Below are positions 47,066-59,775 of a DNA stretch of 64,000 nt, piece by piece. Source of the DNA: Neolentinus lepideus HHB14362 ss-1 (lineage: Eukaryota > Basidiomycota > Agaricomycetes > Gloeophyllales > Gloeophyllaceae); contig KV425573.1 of NCBI GenBank assembly GCA_001632425.1, positions 32,283 to 96,282 on the forward strand. Direction: 5' to 3'. Each line of letters opens with the position of its first letter. Position 1 is the first letter of the stretch. The notes below the pieces were generated by a model that was given only the letters and a program-made list of their open reading frames with translations, did not search any database and was not told where the DNA came from. The translations under genes and the position numbers were made by a program.

Positions 47066-50000
47066 TTATAACTTCATGAACGAGAACAACGACCCAAGAT
47101 CTACGAAGCGCCGCGCGCAGTTGTCCATATACTTGTCGACCGTCGCGGCCATCGTCTGGAACAACAACACGTTCTTCTGATTGCTGAAGAGGCCCGTAAC
47201 ACCATCTACAGGGACAGCCATCAGCACAGCCGCCACAAGGTCGAAACGCTGAACCGACACTCACCCGACCCTTTGGAATTCGCCACAGCCTTCTGCGCAT
47301 CAAACAAGAAAGCAAAATACCTAAGCTGGTTATACAGCTGCGAGTCCGAATACTCAAATGCCACCGTCCCACGACACCCCGACCTCAAGCACCTGCGCCC
47401 GTACACGCCCATCATCCGCGTGCGGTTCCGGCACGTCGGATCGTCACATACTGTCCAACCCTCGTAATATCGCGCGATGTGCGCGCGGATCTGCGTCTCA
47501 AGCTGCATCTGCATGCTGGCGATCCTAACAGGTGCATGGCAAGAGAGGCACTGCGCACCAGAGGGCTGCATTATCGACGACTGACGCGATGTCAGCAGAA
47601 GGATGAGGATGACAAAGGGAAAAGGAACGTACATCGCGGTCGCAAATGTCGACAAAGGGCATCTCCCCTTGACATGACCGGCACCGTATAAGCAGCGGGT
47701 CGCACTCCCTGAAGCGTTCCGCGTCCGAGATCTGAGAGTCTAGCGAGGAGAAGAGGCGTTCTGGTCCGTCGCCTGAGCCGCTGGTGCGGTATCTGTTTGG
47801 GTCCAAGCCTATGTTCAAGCTACGTGAGTACAGACTGCAGGAGCAGCGAGGCGAGACCACCGACCGAGACATTCGGCCAATCGCGAGCGATCAGTGCCCT
47901 CGATCGGCTCGCACAGACGCTCAATAGGCGGGAGCACTTGCTGCGACAAGTAGAACTCATAGTCTGATGAAAAGTCAGTACGGTCCTTATCCCAGACCAA
48001 ATGAGAGGCGTTGGGCTCACCGATTTTGCAATCGCTCTCAGCCTTGCGCACTTCATCGGGATGCCGTGCCCTATCAGCCTGGCCTGTCTTCGCCGTCTCG
48101 CCATCGGCCCCGAGGCAAAATACATATGGGATAACGTCGCCAGAGCGTGCCGAGGCACCGCGCGTCTTCATCCGTAGCGCGACCTGGACGTGTGGCTGAT
48201 TCTTCGCATCTGGGTAGTCTTCTGGGTTCTTGCCTAGTCGCTATACAACGACATTAGCTTAGTTTGTGAGGATGGGTCGAATATGGATATGACTGACTTT
48301 GAAGACAATGAACTCGTCCAGTTTGATCTTGCCCTCCCGGACACTGGTCCCGATGGTGCTCAAATACTCGTGTATCCGCTCGACCACAATCTCCGTTTCA
48401 TCGCCTGACAAGATCTGGTCCAGGACGTATCTAAGTCGGCACAGTGAATCACAGTTTCCGAGAACAGAGCTGAACAGTTGACACATACTGAGATACATTC
48501 TTTGATAGCGCACAGAACTCTCTGCGCTTCATGTCTAGACCTTTGACCTCTGTGGATGTCCGTGAGCCGTCCTCTACCTTGATAGCAGCGTACTTCTTCT
48601 TCTGGAGGAGTAGCAATCGCTGGAAGATCCCGTCCAGGTCGATCTCGAGCAGCTTGTACCGATCATTGACAGCCTTCTTGAACTCGGCGGAGATGCGCAG
48701 TGCTTCGGAGAGCTCGGTGACATTCGTGTTGACGAAGACGGAGTCGGTGTCACCGTAGACCACCTACGTTAGTTTGAGTCAGAGCCCCAGGCATGAGAAG
48801 CAGATGTCTTACATCAAGCTGGAGGCTCTCGGCAAGTTCACGAGTATTGGTTAAGATCTCACGACCCTTGAAGGTGGTCAGAGCAGCAAGGGGACGCGCG
48901 TAAAATCTTGAGTGCTCGAAACCCAAACAGCCGTACATACTGTTGGCTGTGAGTTTAAGGGCCATTTGTTTAATATCGTACTAGATTGAATGTCGTGAGC
49001 GTATAATACAGCCACGATGGATGGACAGCCAACCTGAAGAAGCTTAGCTGGTGACAAGGTGCGGTCCTTCATGAGCGACTTGACTTGTCGTCGACGTTGA
49101 ACGAGGGTTGCAATGAGTCTTGGCAAGACACCTTGACCAGTTCCAGGTGAAGGTGGCTCCGGAATCTTCTCCTCACCATCCTAAAGGAACGTAAGGCATC
49201 GTAAAGATAGACGAAGTATATGGTGATCTACCTCATCTTCGACTCTATCGACGGTCGTGAAGTCGATGTTGTACTCTTGGATAATACTCGGGTATAGAGA
49301 ATTGAAGTCCATGACCAAGATAAACTTGTCCCAGAGACCTCGTTTCGGCTCGAAGACAAGACCTCCCTTGTACTTATCCCTCTTGCCTTTCGTACTTGTC
49401 TTTGGCCCAGCTTCACCTTCCTCGTCATTCGCCTCTGCCTTGGCGACCGCTGCTACCTTCTTACCCCAGAATTTATCGGGACAAATATACTTGAGGCGAT
49501 GGAACTCATGTAGCAAAATGTACTCGTTCCGCTCCGCTCTGCCTCCGTTGAGCGTCTTGTTCCTATTTACAACACAGTCAACAGACTAGTCACAACTTAC
49601 ACGGAAAGCAACGTACCAGGAGTTACCGGCAAGATTGGTCAACTGTTTCGTCAAAGGTAATATTTGCACTTTGGAAGCAATCGCCATGTGGTAATGTGCG
49701 TCCAGCTCGCAGTGCTTCACGAAGGTCATTAGTCGCCCCGGTGAACTCACGGAGCCATCGAAGTAGCTGGCAGTATCGTCAGGGTCAATGTCTTGCCTAT
49801 CACTTTTGAGATGTGTCTTGCACATCTCAGTTAGCGACCAGGTCGTCGACGTAATCATGCTCTACAGAGATGCGATCAACGAGTGACATTCATATGAGCA
49901 TATCTCTGTACCTTTGCACCGTCGCTAGCGAGATCACATAACAATCGGCCGTTGAGGAAGCGCAGGTTCGTACCCTGCTTGCCAATACCAGGCCACTTTG

Positions 50001-52379
50001 ATCTTCTGAATCGACTGATTCGGGACCAGTGCTCCACTTTAAGCTCTCTCATTCTGTGCAGGAGCACATCGAGAGAGACACCAAGGAACTCGTGACCAAC
50101 CAGGGCGTCCGGGTCGGCCTTGTGGATATTAACTACCACAATGCTGAGATTCAAGAAAGACCCAAGACTGCAAAGTTCCACATACTGAGAAGACTGTTGA
50201 GCAGCATACGTTCGTTCTTCATCGTCGCAATCGATCCCTTACCGTTCTTCTTCGCAGCAGATTCGAAGTTAGGCGGGAACCGATCTAGAGGGCGAACAAA
50301 GGTGTTTGAGGTGCAGGGAAGGGATTCTGGGGGAGTAGGATCATCTATCTGAACTGTACAACGAATGAAACATAATAAGCAATCGTCGACGATCTAAGGT
50401 ACAATACATACTGTTCGACCACGTCCGTGCGGTGGCACACACGATCTCGCGCTTGTTTTCATGATGATTGACTATCGTCCTGAGACTCAAGCTCATGACG
50501 GTTAGCGGGGGGATTTCTTTGGGCGCGTCAGGGTCGGATTCCAAGAAAGGATTGAAGTCCTTAGGATCGTCTACGGTTACTTCAACTTTGCACCATGAGA
50601 CCTGTTCGTAACTATCAGATTCCAAGCAAACAGCGGTGTCTGTCGATGACACATACACCCTTATGCTCAATCCGCGGCTTCTTGATTTGCAGCCAGCATG
50701 GGCCCATGATCTTACGCTTCAGTACAAGGAGCTCAAAGGCGTTCGTGTTGGTCCCGAAGATGCGAGAGAAATTAGGACTTGAGACTCCGCTTGGTATTTG
50801 GGGCTCTAATTGCTTCGTCAGTGGCGTCTTACAGTTCAGAGGATGATCACATACCCTCGAATGGATAGACAACCTTCAGCCACCGCGCTTCGCCGCGAGG
50901 AACGTCGGGTTCTCCGAAGGCATAATTCCGTTCAACGAACTTGGCCTTGAAAGACTTGATCTCAACCTTCTTTCTCACTCGATCGAAGTCAGTGTATACG
51001 TCCGCCAACTCCGGTACCACATCCGTCTCGATGGTGAACTTCCCCTCCTCGTCTTCTTCCATTCGTCGTTCTCTTGGGAGGACAAAGAGATTCCGCTGGA
51101 GATTGGTTACAGTCACACAGCAGGAGACGTATGAAGGCTGAGCACTGGAAGAGCTGCGACACATAACTTTTCCCGTGAAATACAGACGACCCTCGTGTTC
51201 GAGGTAGTCCAGCCAGAAAAACCGAAGTGACCCGTCAGACTCAAGGATGGAGGAATGCGTTACTCCGGATGATGAATTATTGGTGGCAGTACTTGAATTC
51301 AGCGACCCTAACGAATCGTCTGTCTTGACAGTAAGGGAGTCGTAAACGGATAACCAAGAAGGCGTTTCGTCGTCTTTGATCTTTTTGGCTGCGACACCAT
51401 TAACCGGTTTGAACGGCTTCGAGTCGTTCTCGACGTCGAGGTCCATCTTTTTGACGTTCATTTTGCCGTTCTCCTTCTCCTGCTCTTCGAGGTCGATGTC
51501 CATGAAGGCATTCATGTCAATGTCGTCAAAGGACACGTCGAAATCCACGTCGGGATCCTCCTGCTTTGAAACTTCTCGCACTCCCATCTTTCCAAACCTC
51601 TCGATAGCAGGAGTAACACCAGGGGCGCTGGTCCTGATCTTCTTAACAGGGCTCATGACAAGATCTAAGCCGTCACTAGACGGCGGGCCTGTTTCATATG
51701 CTCCATCGCTCGACGTATCTGGAGGACCTCCGAAGCAAGGAGATGAACTGCGGTCGTAGGTATCCCAGTCAGGGGACGTCTTGCGTTTCTTCGACGATCG
51801 ATACGTCGTTTTGCTGGTAGCCACGGGAGTAATAGTGTCCATGTCGCCTAGAAGCGAGGCCATGAAGTCCATTTCCTGCTCTGCCGAGACAGCGGGTCGG
51901 TACGCGCTTATACTGGGCGCAGCGACTGGTGGAGGTGCTTTGGGTTTGGCGCGACTCTTCTTATCTTCATCCTTAGAGCGCTTGCCTGCCTTTGCTGTAG
52001 TCACGTCAACGACCAGTAGTCCTACAAAAGCTCTCTCACTCACACTTCCTCTTCCTATCTATATCTGAATCGTCGTTCTCCTCCTGATTCTGCGCTTCAT
52101 CCCAGTCATCCATACCATTATCCATGTAGCCCTCCACACCATCGTCCACGACAAAGTCGTCCTTCGCCAGTCGACCACGAACTATGTGTTTATACTGGTC
52201 TTCACTAACTTCGTCGTAGATGTCGACATCTTCCTCTTCCTACTCTAATGGTCAGTACACGCTAGCCAGGATGAAATGAGCATCACCTTCCACGAGCGTC
52301 CACCGCCCTCTCTGGCCCTCTTATATGCAGCAAGTTTGTCGAGCTTGCTGTTTCTTTCGCGTCGAGCCCGTTCCGCCAT
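47066..52379 (-). CDS. POL1: DNA polymerase alpha catalytic subunit
   Basis: This family-B polymerase extends primase-made RNA primers at replication origins and on lagging strands. The N-terminus [20 protein letters not shown] and acidic [19 protein letters not shown] match the Pol alpha N-terminal domain. A long linker follows, with an acidic motif near [20 protein letters not shown]. The exonuclease-like and palm regions are next. Motif A is [16 protein letters not shown], motif B is [17 protein letters not shown] and motif C is [14 protein letters not shown], with both catalytic Asp. The C-terminal zinc module has [18 protein letters not shown] and [10 protein letters not shown]. It ends [13 protein letters not shown]. 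The gene spans 5.3 kb with many small introns, and the predicted protein is about 1,450 residues, the normal size. It is divergent from ZIM17. Confidence 0.95.
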
Positions 52380-52590
52380 GTTTTAGAGACGCAAGCCGCG
52401 AAAGCAACAAAGGGGTGCTCGCGAGCGCGACGTGTATTGCACGCGTCGGGACGCGTTCCGCCAATATAGCGCGTTTCTTACGTAATGGTTTCCCATTGGA
52501 CTCAAGTAATTCACAGCTTCCACTGCGCTATTTACTTCGTCAACTTAGCACATCTGCTCGTTCTTGATCCTATCCATTATCAACATAACT
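52380..52590. promoter_or_regulatory. divergent promoter, POL1 and ZIM17
   Basis: These 211 bases lie between the POL1 and ZIM17 start codons. The sequence ACGCGTCGGGACGCGT at about 52440-52455 carries two ACGCGT hexamers. ACGCGT is the MluI cell-cycle box bound by MBF in yeasts and is expected upstream of an S-phase gene such as POL1. The link is inferred from yeast. Confidence 0.6.
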
Positions 52591-53235
52591 ATGAATACGA
52601 GTATATCAAGGCTACTACTTGAAACTGGCCGTAGGAAAGCCGTCATCTCTGGTAGTATTTCTCTTGCATCTCGAGGGACGAGCAGGCGAATGGTCTTAAC
52701 TGGGCCAGTACGCAACCGTCTATCCAGTCCTAGTGCGTCCGCGAAGCAGTCGACTCTAAGAGGCCGCACAGAATACTCCGCGTGGACGACCGTATCGCGA
52801 CGTTGCTACTCAGACTCCCCGCCGTCTTCTGGACCTCCCTCAGGCTCCTCGTCGCAGGAACTTGGTCAGTTAGAGCCCAGTCTATCCTTGACATTCACTT
52901 GCACTGTGCCCAACTGCTCGCATCGCTCTTCACATACTTTTACCAAGCGTGCATACGAGAAAGGTATCGTGATAGTCACCTGTCCCGGATGCAAAAATCG
53001 GTGAGCTATACCCTCAGTATATCGTATACTCGCGGTAATTGACCTTCGGGGTAGCCATTTGATTGCGGACCATCTATCGTGGTTCAAGGACGAACGCACT
53101 CAGGATGGCAAACTGCGGACTATTGAAGATATAATGAAGGCTAAGGGGGAGTCTGTCCAGAGAGGCCGAATTAACTTGGATGATTCAAATAGCGGCACAA
53201 TCGAGTGGACGCCCGATGAAGGGACAGACAAGTGA
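52591..53235 (+). CDS. ZIM17: mitochondrial Hsp70 escort protein Zim17 (DNL-type zinc finger)
   Basis: Zim17 (Tim15/Hep1) keeps mitochondrial Hsp70 soluble during protein import into the matrix. Two exons (52591-53000 and 53055-53235) encode 196 residues. The N-terminus MNTSISRLLLETGRRKAVIS and the following Arg/Ser-rich 70 residues without acids form a typical presequence. The zinc domain reads SLTFTCTVPNCSHRSSHTFT, KRAYEKGIVIVTCPGCKNR, and after the intron HLIADHLSWFKDE, which is the DNL-finger signature with two Cys pairs. The first pair is C-x4-C rather than the usual C-x2-C. A short acidic tail ends TIEWTPDEGTDK. The splice site falls within the CxxCKNRH motif and restores it exactly. 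Confidence 0.92.
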
Positions 53236-53561
53236 AGCGGGTGATCGCTGGGATGGGTGAGGTTACCCTCAGAGCATCTGCTGTGACCATGTAATATATT
53301 TCAGAACAGACACCTTCTTTTCAAAACCCGACTTGCATCCATTCCACACAGTTACAGATTTAATGACGACTGCTAGCACAAAGGTGACAATAACAGCAAT
53401 AAGTACGATCGCGATACAACAGCGGCGGTCTTAATGTCCACAGCGCTCCAAAAAAGCCCAAAATAATCGAAATCCATTCGGACGGACCCTCCTTTGTGCC
53501 ATGCAACTTTCGGTACACCGCGATCTGATTCGTCACCGGGTGGTGGAATACTCATCCCTGG
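53236..53561. other. intergenic region between convergent genes
   Basis: These 326 bases separate the ZIM17 stop from the stop of the SDR gene and probably comprise the two 3' UTRs. No other signal was seen. Confidence 0.5.
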
Positions 53562-54529
53562 TTACAATTTTCCAGGCATTCTTCCGCCCGCAGTCAATCT
53601 GTACGTTTCACCATTGACGTAAGGGCACTCGATGACCCACTGGACCGTCTGGGCAAACTCCTCTGGTCTCCCGAATCTTTGAGGGAAGGGGGTATCCTTC
53701 GTCAGATTCTGTCGAAGAGTGTCGGTAAAAGTTGCCGTAAGCTTCGACTCGAAGGCTGCTGGAGCGATTGTGGCTACGCGGATGCCGTATCGGCCCAAGT
53801 CGCGCGCAAGGGGCAGTGTCATAGAGGTGATGGCACCCTTGGACGCTGCATACACAGTTTGACCTGGCTGCCCTTCGAACTGGAATTGCAGGTAAGTCAG
53901 GACCAACCCGTTTTCGCCGCACATGTCACTTAGTCAGAACAGGAATTCAAAGGTACGTACTGCTGCAGAACTAGCGACCATGACGATGACGCCTCGTTCG
54001 CCGTCTGGTCCTTCTGGTTCTACCTTGGTAAGATACGGCAAGGCGAGCCTGATCAAGTTGACCGTTCCGGCGAGATTGATGGCTATGACGAAGTTGAACA
54101 TGTCGAGAGGATACGGGTTGCCTTTCGAGTCGATGATCTTTATTGCATCTTATCTTAGTAAATTGGTGGTACTCCCCCACACTATCCCACATGGGGGGAG
54201 CGGGGATATTTGTAACCGCAGCTCACCTTGGCGGGTCCATTTACACCAGCGCAGCACAATACACCTCCTAATTTCACGCCAGTTTCTTGACTCCATTTCG
54301 CTGCACCATCGACTGCAGCTTGGAGTTGCTCAAGGCTGCCCACGTCAGTTTTCCAATGCCGTACTCTGGTGCGCGCATATGCCAAGCCCTCAAACAACTC
54401 ATCGGGCGGCTCCGATAGATCAAGTATTGCAACCTGTGTTGAGGATGATTGGAGAAGTAGCCGAGCGGTTGCGAGTCCGAGCCCAGAGGAACCACCAGAT
54501 ATGATGAATGTGTGCTTCGAAATCTTCAT
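53562..54529 (-). CDS. short-chain dehydrogenase (HSD17B10 / 3-hydroxyacyl-CoA dehydrogenase type 2-like)
   Basis: This is a classical SDR oxidoreductase. The start MKISKHTFIISGGSSGLGLA carries the cofactor motif (S/T)GGxxGxG, and the acidic residue ending strand 2 (VAILDLSEPP) suggests NAD(H). The NAG-type motif is GGVLCCAGVNGPAKI. The exon after that gives MFNFVIAINLAGTVNLIRLA and GVIVMVASSAA with the catalytic Ser. The last exon gives GQTVYAASKGAITSMTLPLA, which contains the catalytic Tyr-x3-Lys. GIRVATIAPAAFESKLTATF, RFGRPEEFAQTVQWVIECPY and VNGETYRLTAGGRMPGKL close it. The last two are close to human HSD17B10 and its bacterial homologues. Three or four exons are present, and total length is about 265 residues, normal for the family. 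Substrate (2-methyl-3-hydroxyacyl-CoA) is inferred from this resemblance. Confidence 0.88.
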
Positions 54530-55989
54530 GTTGGCCAATGGCGACGTGGAAGAAGCCTCAGCCTTGTGAGTGACTTTGCAATATTTATGAGCACCCAATT
54601 CGGTTAGCATGCCCTTCGGATCATGATATGGCTCACACATTACCTGCAGAAACGGACGACAGCGCCCCGACCCAGATCACCCCCCAATATCGTTTGCGAG
54701 TGATTGGACAGTACTTCAATTAGAATGACTGCAAAAGGAGGCCTATAACACTACACAGCTCCACAGTAATACGCCTTGGAGCGGCGAGTAAGTCTGGTTA
54801 TCACGCGATCAGAAAGAAAGCGATTCCAGAGTGTTGGTCGTACCATTAAGAGCTGAGTCGTGCTGAAAAGCGGATACTTGATCTGATAACGCACGAACTT
54901 GAGATCGCCCAAGAGGCTCCACGAAGACGAGGTAAGCGCTGGCAGAATCGTAATGCGCCCCAAAGCAGATACACTCCTTCCAAAATTGACAAGGGTGAAA
55001 TCACATGATGCAACTTCATGCAATCCTAAATCGAATGGACTCGCTACATGATAGAAATTATAGACATCCTATATGCTTCTGCAACCCATAAACAAATACA
55101 TATTCTACTCATTTGCTGCCTAGGTAGTAGTGCCAGTGGTACTAACTACGTTATACTTATATACGATCCTCAGGGTCTGACCTACTCCCCGGAGCGCCGC
55201 GGACTACGATGCGGGTTCTATTCAACATCTCGGACATATCTGATTGCCAGCGGCCAGACGCATAAACGAACCAAGAACTTCGAATCTTCGTTGCAGTCAG
55301 CTTGTATACCGACTCGGAGAGAGCATGATCGAACGCAAAACAGATAGTGGACAGCGGAAACTCGGTCACCGTCTTATGCGGTAAGGGAACGCTGTTTGCT
55401 GTTCTGCAGAGTCACAAGTCAATAACGATGGCAAACACTTGCATGTGCAAACATAATAGAATAACAACCTCATAGAGGTGAGCTTTTCGCGTATGTGTCA
55501 CGTATTCTCGGACGAGACAGGTCGTCCTCGCATTCTGAAAATGGGTATTGCTCTTGTCTGTCCGTAAGAAGTGGTTTATCAAGGACTGTCTTTCAATACT
55601 GGAGACCTTCCGGATCACGACTGCCGTTGGATGAAGTCGCGCTTTCATCCACCAGCGGATGGGGAACGTGTTTTCACGATCCTGACTCCTCTGGCGGAAG
55701 ATCGTTCTTCATCGTTTCACGTAATCTAAGGGGTTCACGTCTCTCGAGCACTACGTACGCTCGAATATATTATCTGCGAACAACCCTCTGATCAGAGCGT
55801 ATATATGGAAGGTTTTCTCCAAGTGGCACAAGAGGACAAACATATTTACGCTGGTGGGTCCAAAATAGAAACGCTCATGGACCATCCAGCTGGACTCGGA
55901 GCTTGCGATTGGATAAAGCAATTGCCGGAAGCACAGCATCGTTACCATCCCAAAATGAGAACAAGAGTCACTCAGGGCACTCTCGCCAC
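54530..55989. other. 1.46 kb region without recognised gene
   Basis: Several frames of 70-100 codons exist on both strands (for example 55157-55369 and 55412-55648 on minus, 55495-55791 on plus), but none shows a known motif and they do not splice into a convincing protein. The region separates the housekeeping gene block from the tandem duplication and may hold decayed coding sequence. Confidence 0.4.
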
Positions 55990-56781
55990 ATAACGGCGGA
56001 TCTTTGAACAATGGGCGGCAAGAAAACTTCTCAATATCAAAGTTCATGGATTTGCTACTGCTCCGGTGAGCGGGATTCTTTGATACTAAAAGGGTTGAGG
56101 GTTGATGCGTCTAGACGCCCTTGGAAGAACAGAAGGTCACTGCCCGGTGGCTCGAAACGCGATGTAATTGGCCATTGTTCAACAGGGTGAGGATAGACGA
56201 CTGGTTGCTCGATATTAACATTCCTTGCATTAAAATCGTGGTCTTGCATCTAGGTCGCGCTGTACGAAAAATTTCATGCCATCAAGCTGAAGGAGCGTTA
56301 GAGAGGTATACGTCAAGAGCACGTCCAGTGACCAAGGCCTCGCTCCAACATATGCCCTACCTGGGGGCGACAGTGCCCAACTTATGCCGCGTCGAAGGCC
56401 TATTTCAATGTTCAAACCGAGCTACTCGTGCGCATCTGATCTCAAGGAACATTCGTGGGAACCAAGGCCAGGGTTTTTGGACGACAACTGGCGCTTTAGG
56501 CAATTTCAGAATCATCCCCTGCGCCGGAGGTTTTAAGTCGGTGTGTTTCAACATTGTCGAGGACATTCAATTTCATTGCGAGAAGTCTTCGGCATTCCGA
56601 AAGCATGTGAAGCGCGCGTAGGGACGCTTCCGCTGAATTCCTTTGTCCAGACACCTATAAATCTGGCTTCAACATTTGGAGCCCCCAACTTCTCCCTCGT
56701 CGCCCACCGGCCTCTCCTCTCTCTCTGCAAGGCTTTCTACTCGAGTCATTAACCCCTTAATAACTCCACCGTCAAGCGTTT

Positions 56782-57394
56782 ATGTCTGGGAGATCATCTC
56801 AAAAGAAGCGCGTGCCACCGTCGAAAGGCATGTTTCGATGCCTCCGGTGTGGTTGGAAGTGAGGGCATCGCTTCACTTCTTTCTTCAGATGTATTAATAA
56901 ATATTACTAGGGGAGTGGGGCATTATAATGCCACCAGTAGACACACGTGTCGGGAGGATCGTAGACAATGGGAATTGCCCATACCAAAGGACGATCCGTT
57001 TCCCGGAGTATGGCCGAAGGCCTGGGCGCACGAACAACACACAGCAGGTTCTGCGCTCCAATCTTCGACCTCAACAATTGCCGGCTCATCGACGACACGC
57101 CTCGGTAAGCTGCAGTTGTGTCATTTGTACGGGGTAGATGTTCGCACGTTGCGGCCAATTCTACCCCTCGAGAAAGGCAACGAGCCTTACAACATATGGG
57201 ATCTCCCCTGTTGGGACCAGCATGTGTCGAACATGCTGCCGTACCTGACAGAGATGGAGCGGCGTAGGGAGCCCTTGACGGAGGTACAGAGAACAATCCT
57301 AGGACGGCATCAGGGTGCATGGGGCTACGGCGGTGCCCCGCCTGAGCTTCTACTTCAGCCACTGGATGCTGAGTTGCTCTGGTGGCTTGCCTAG
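56782..57394 (+). CDS. small Cys/His-motif protein, copy A
   Basis: I recognise no known family. A two-exon model (56782-56858, 52-base intron, 56911-57394) gives about 186 residues. Exon 1 reads MSGRSSQKKRVPPSKGMF then R-CLRC-GW. The intron, with GTGAGG donor and TACTAG acceptor, joins it in phase to KGVGHYNATSRHTC. The result is C-x2-C-x13-H-x-C, possibly a small zinc-binding motif. Exon 2 continues with FPGVWPKAWAHEQHTAG, a Ser/Thr-rich stretch, then LYGVDVRTLRPILPLEKGNE and NIWDLPCWDQHVSNMLPYLT. It ends PPELLLQPLDAELLWWLA. The same motif and exon structure recur in copy B, and residues inside the Cys/His motif are among the best kept. It has no signal peptide. The upstream region carries a TATAAA-type box at 56655 (CTATAAATC). 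Confidence 0.55.
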
Positions 57395-59640
57395 GACACC
57401 AACGAGGATGAGGAGAGTGAGGATAAGTGATGGTCACCGCTGTCAGTTCAATGCCCGAGCGTGCCATAGAGTGAGGGTGAGTCCATCTGTAACTTGACGC
57501 GCTTGCTCTTAAATAACGCCCATTTGTCCAGGTGGCACGGTGTCCCTCGAAGTCTGGACCGTCGCCACTATAAGTCACTGCAATAATATGCACTTCGTCC
57601 GTGACGCTATGCATGCCACCATCACTGTATATTGTTTTACTTTGCTCCGCTATCGTGTGTTCACATTATTCCTAACTTATTGGTCTATCAACCACCTGTC
57701 CACAACTTTATCATTGTTATAGTACTTTGACTGTACATGTATGCTAGTCCTCGCTTGTGTCGTGTCTTACTGTTGTTTGTTGTATCACCTATCTTCTACA
57801 TTTGTATCGCTGTGATTTTTTCCTAGCTGTCGTACGCATGGGGCGCTGTCACGTAGATATGAAACACGAAAATTCCTGATCTCTACTCCGATCCGTCAGT
57901 ATAGACTCTGCAATAACTAAAGACCCACTTGAGGTGAACGAGTGTTCCATGACGTTCATCCTTATTGCTACATGTTGTACGAGTGTCATTGTCCATGTGT
58001 GCACTCCACGCGCACGAGATGGAAGCCTTAAGCATCGAACTGACAAACTTCAGCGTGAGCTTATTCCTGCCATCATTCAAACGGCCTGCCACTGCACATC
58101 ACAAACGGTACAAATTATTGTCATTCATAGTCAGTACGTAGCATCCGCGGCACTGAAGAGTAAGTATTGCATTATAAAGCGAAAAAATCAACTTCGGTTT
58201 GGCCTGTACCTTCGCTAGCAGGCTGACAGGTTCGGGACAAAAAACGTAGTTCCGTGCAATGATGCTCTGTATGTGAATACAATCTGTGGAACTCTTAGCT
58301 TGTGGTGAATGTAGCAGCGGGTTAATCGTCGAGATTTTACCATGTATAGCAGCCATGATAACGGTGTATAACGTGGAAAGCCTGATGCACACTCACATAC
58401 TGAGTGACTCGGGCCCACGTGATGCCACTATTGAGAAGACCTCATGGGTACGAATAATCAACATACACTTTTGGAAGATAGCCTGCTCGCAGTTTGCAGC
58501 TAAGCCTAACCTGACGGCCTATTGAGACCTTCAATGACACGACCGAGGCATTCTACGAATCAGGCATAGATTGGACATGGGAAATCCTAGCTCACAAATT
58601 TTCAAAGATGGGAGCCGTAACTGGATCCATTCACCAGGTCGCAGGTGACAGATTTAGACACAGTGTGAGGACCAGGATTCCTCGAGGATACGATCGGCTT
58701 TAATGGTCCGTCTAAGAGAATTCTTTCGAGTTTTATGTGGGACTCGGTATCTGGAATCCGCCATCTCATGCCGCGCCTCACCCATTGTTACGAACCTAGC
58801 ATGGATGTGGATCATCTTGGTCAGATCATACGTGATTGCGATCTGGGTGTCCTGAGTGGCGAAGGAAGGGTCAGGACATTGGTCAGTTCAGCCACAAGAT
58901 TTTCAGTCTAAGATCTAACTGTTATCAAAGTATCCAGAGCCATGGCATGGATGTGAGAGTCTGCCACCTGTCGACCTTTGATAGTCCCTCATAATGTGGT
59001 CCTAGGCATCCTTCTGGTACGCCACATTGCTCGTTGCAGCTGCTTGCCTGCGGGTTACATTGAGTTCGCCTCCTGAGCAAATATCACACTCCAGCAGGCA
59101 AGCAACTAAGATATGCGGTACTGTAACCTGTTTTATAGTTGCAACAGGACTCTTGATTGGTATCATTGAAAATGCTGAGCTTACCCTCTAAAGAAAGCCC
59201 TAAATCCGCCCTCGTTTCCCATGCCAGCGTACGAATTGCAATAGGCACGTTGGCAAGAAAGAAATTATTTCCTTGTGAAACGTACGATCTCTGATCTTGC
59301 ATTCAGTCATTCATAACTTCGGAAGTGAGTTCCAAGTGCGCAGTCATATATAGTCCAGCGTAGGTGAGATCGTCTTTGTGTCCGGGACATATCAGTCCGG
59401 AGTCAAAGACATAACATCAAGGTCTGTGGACAGAACGCAATGGACGAGGGAAGGACGTGCATGAAAAGCGTAAGGCCACCGGTGAACAATACGCTGCAGC
59501 GCAAAAGCGGAGATGGAGACATATATACCGAATCGAGCGAATTTCAAGCTGGCAGTCAATGGCCATACTAATCTTGGCTGGCTCTCCGTCCACAGCAGTG
59601 CTCGCTGCTATATTTCGTCTATCTCATATCTCATACCCTC
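57395..59640. other. non-coding part of duplication copy A
   Basis: About 2.2 kb without a supported gene. The stretches 57840-58100 and 58490-58920 have counterparts in copy B (about 61740-61900 and 62140-62530), but their frames are not conserved between copies, so they are unlikely to encode protein now. Confidence 0.4.
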
Positions 59641-59654
59641 GAATAACAAGCCCA

Positions 59655-59775
59655 GTAATCCAAATTTTAATTATATCCCAGTCGCACAAATTTCCATCGG
59701 CGCTATACTACGTTTATCTCGAGTTGCTGAGGGCCCGGGTCGACCACCGTGATAGCATGAAGGCATGTACACTAG
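59655..59775 (+). pseudogene. truncated 5' remnant of the membrane-protein gene
   Basis: The sequence around 59660-59760 resembles the first exon of the gene at 63097-63759: QSHKFPSA, LYYVYLELLR and VDHRDS here against MSQSPKFPSLYDISLEVLR and VDHRDS there. The copy has small insertions that shift the frame, lacks the downstream transmembrane exons and runs directly into the start of duplication copy B. It is interpreted as the broken end of the duplicated block. Confidence 0.65.

Noticed and set aside
54471..54520. tRNA-like phrase GCCGAGCGGTTGCGAGTCCGA
   Set aside because: It lies inside the SDR coding exon and lacks a matching acceptor stem and T-loop at the right spacing.
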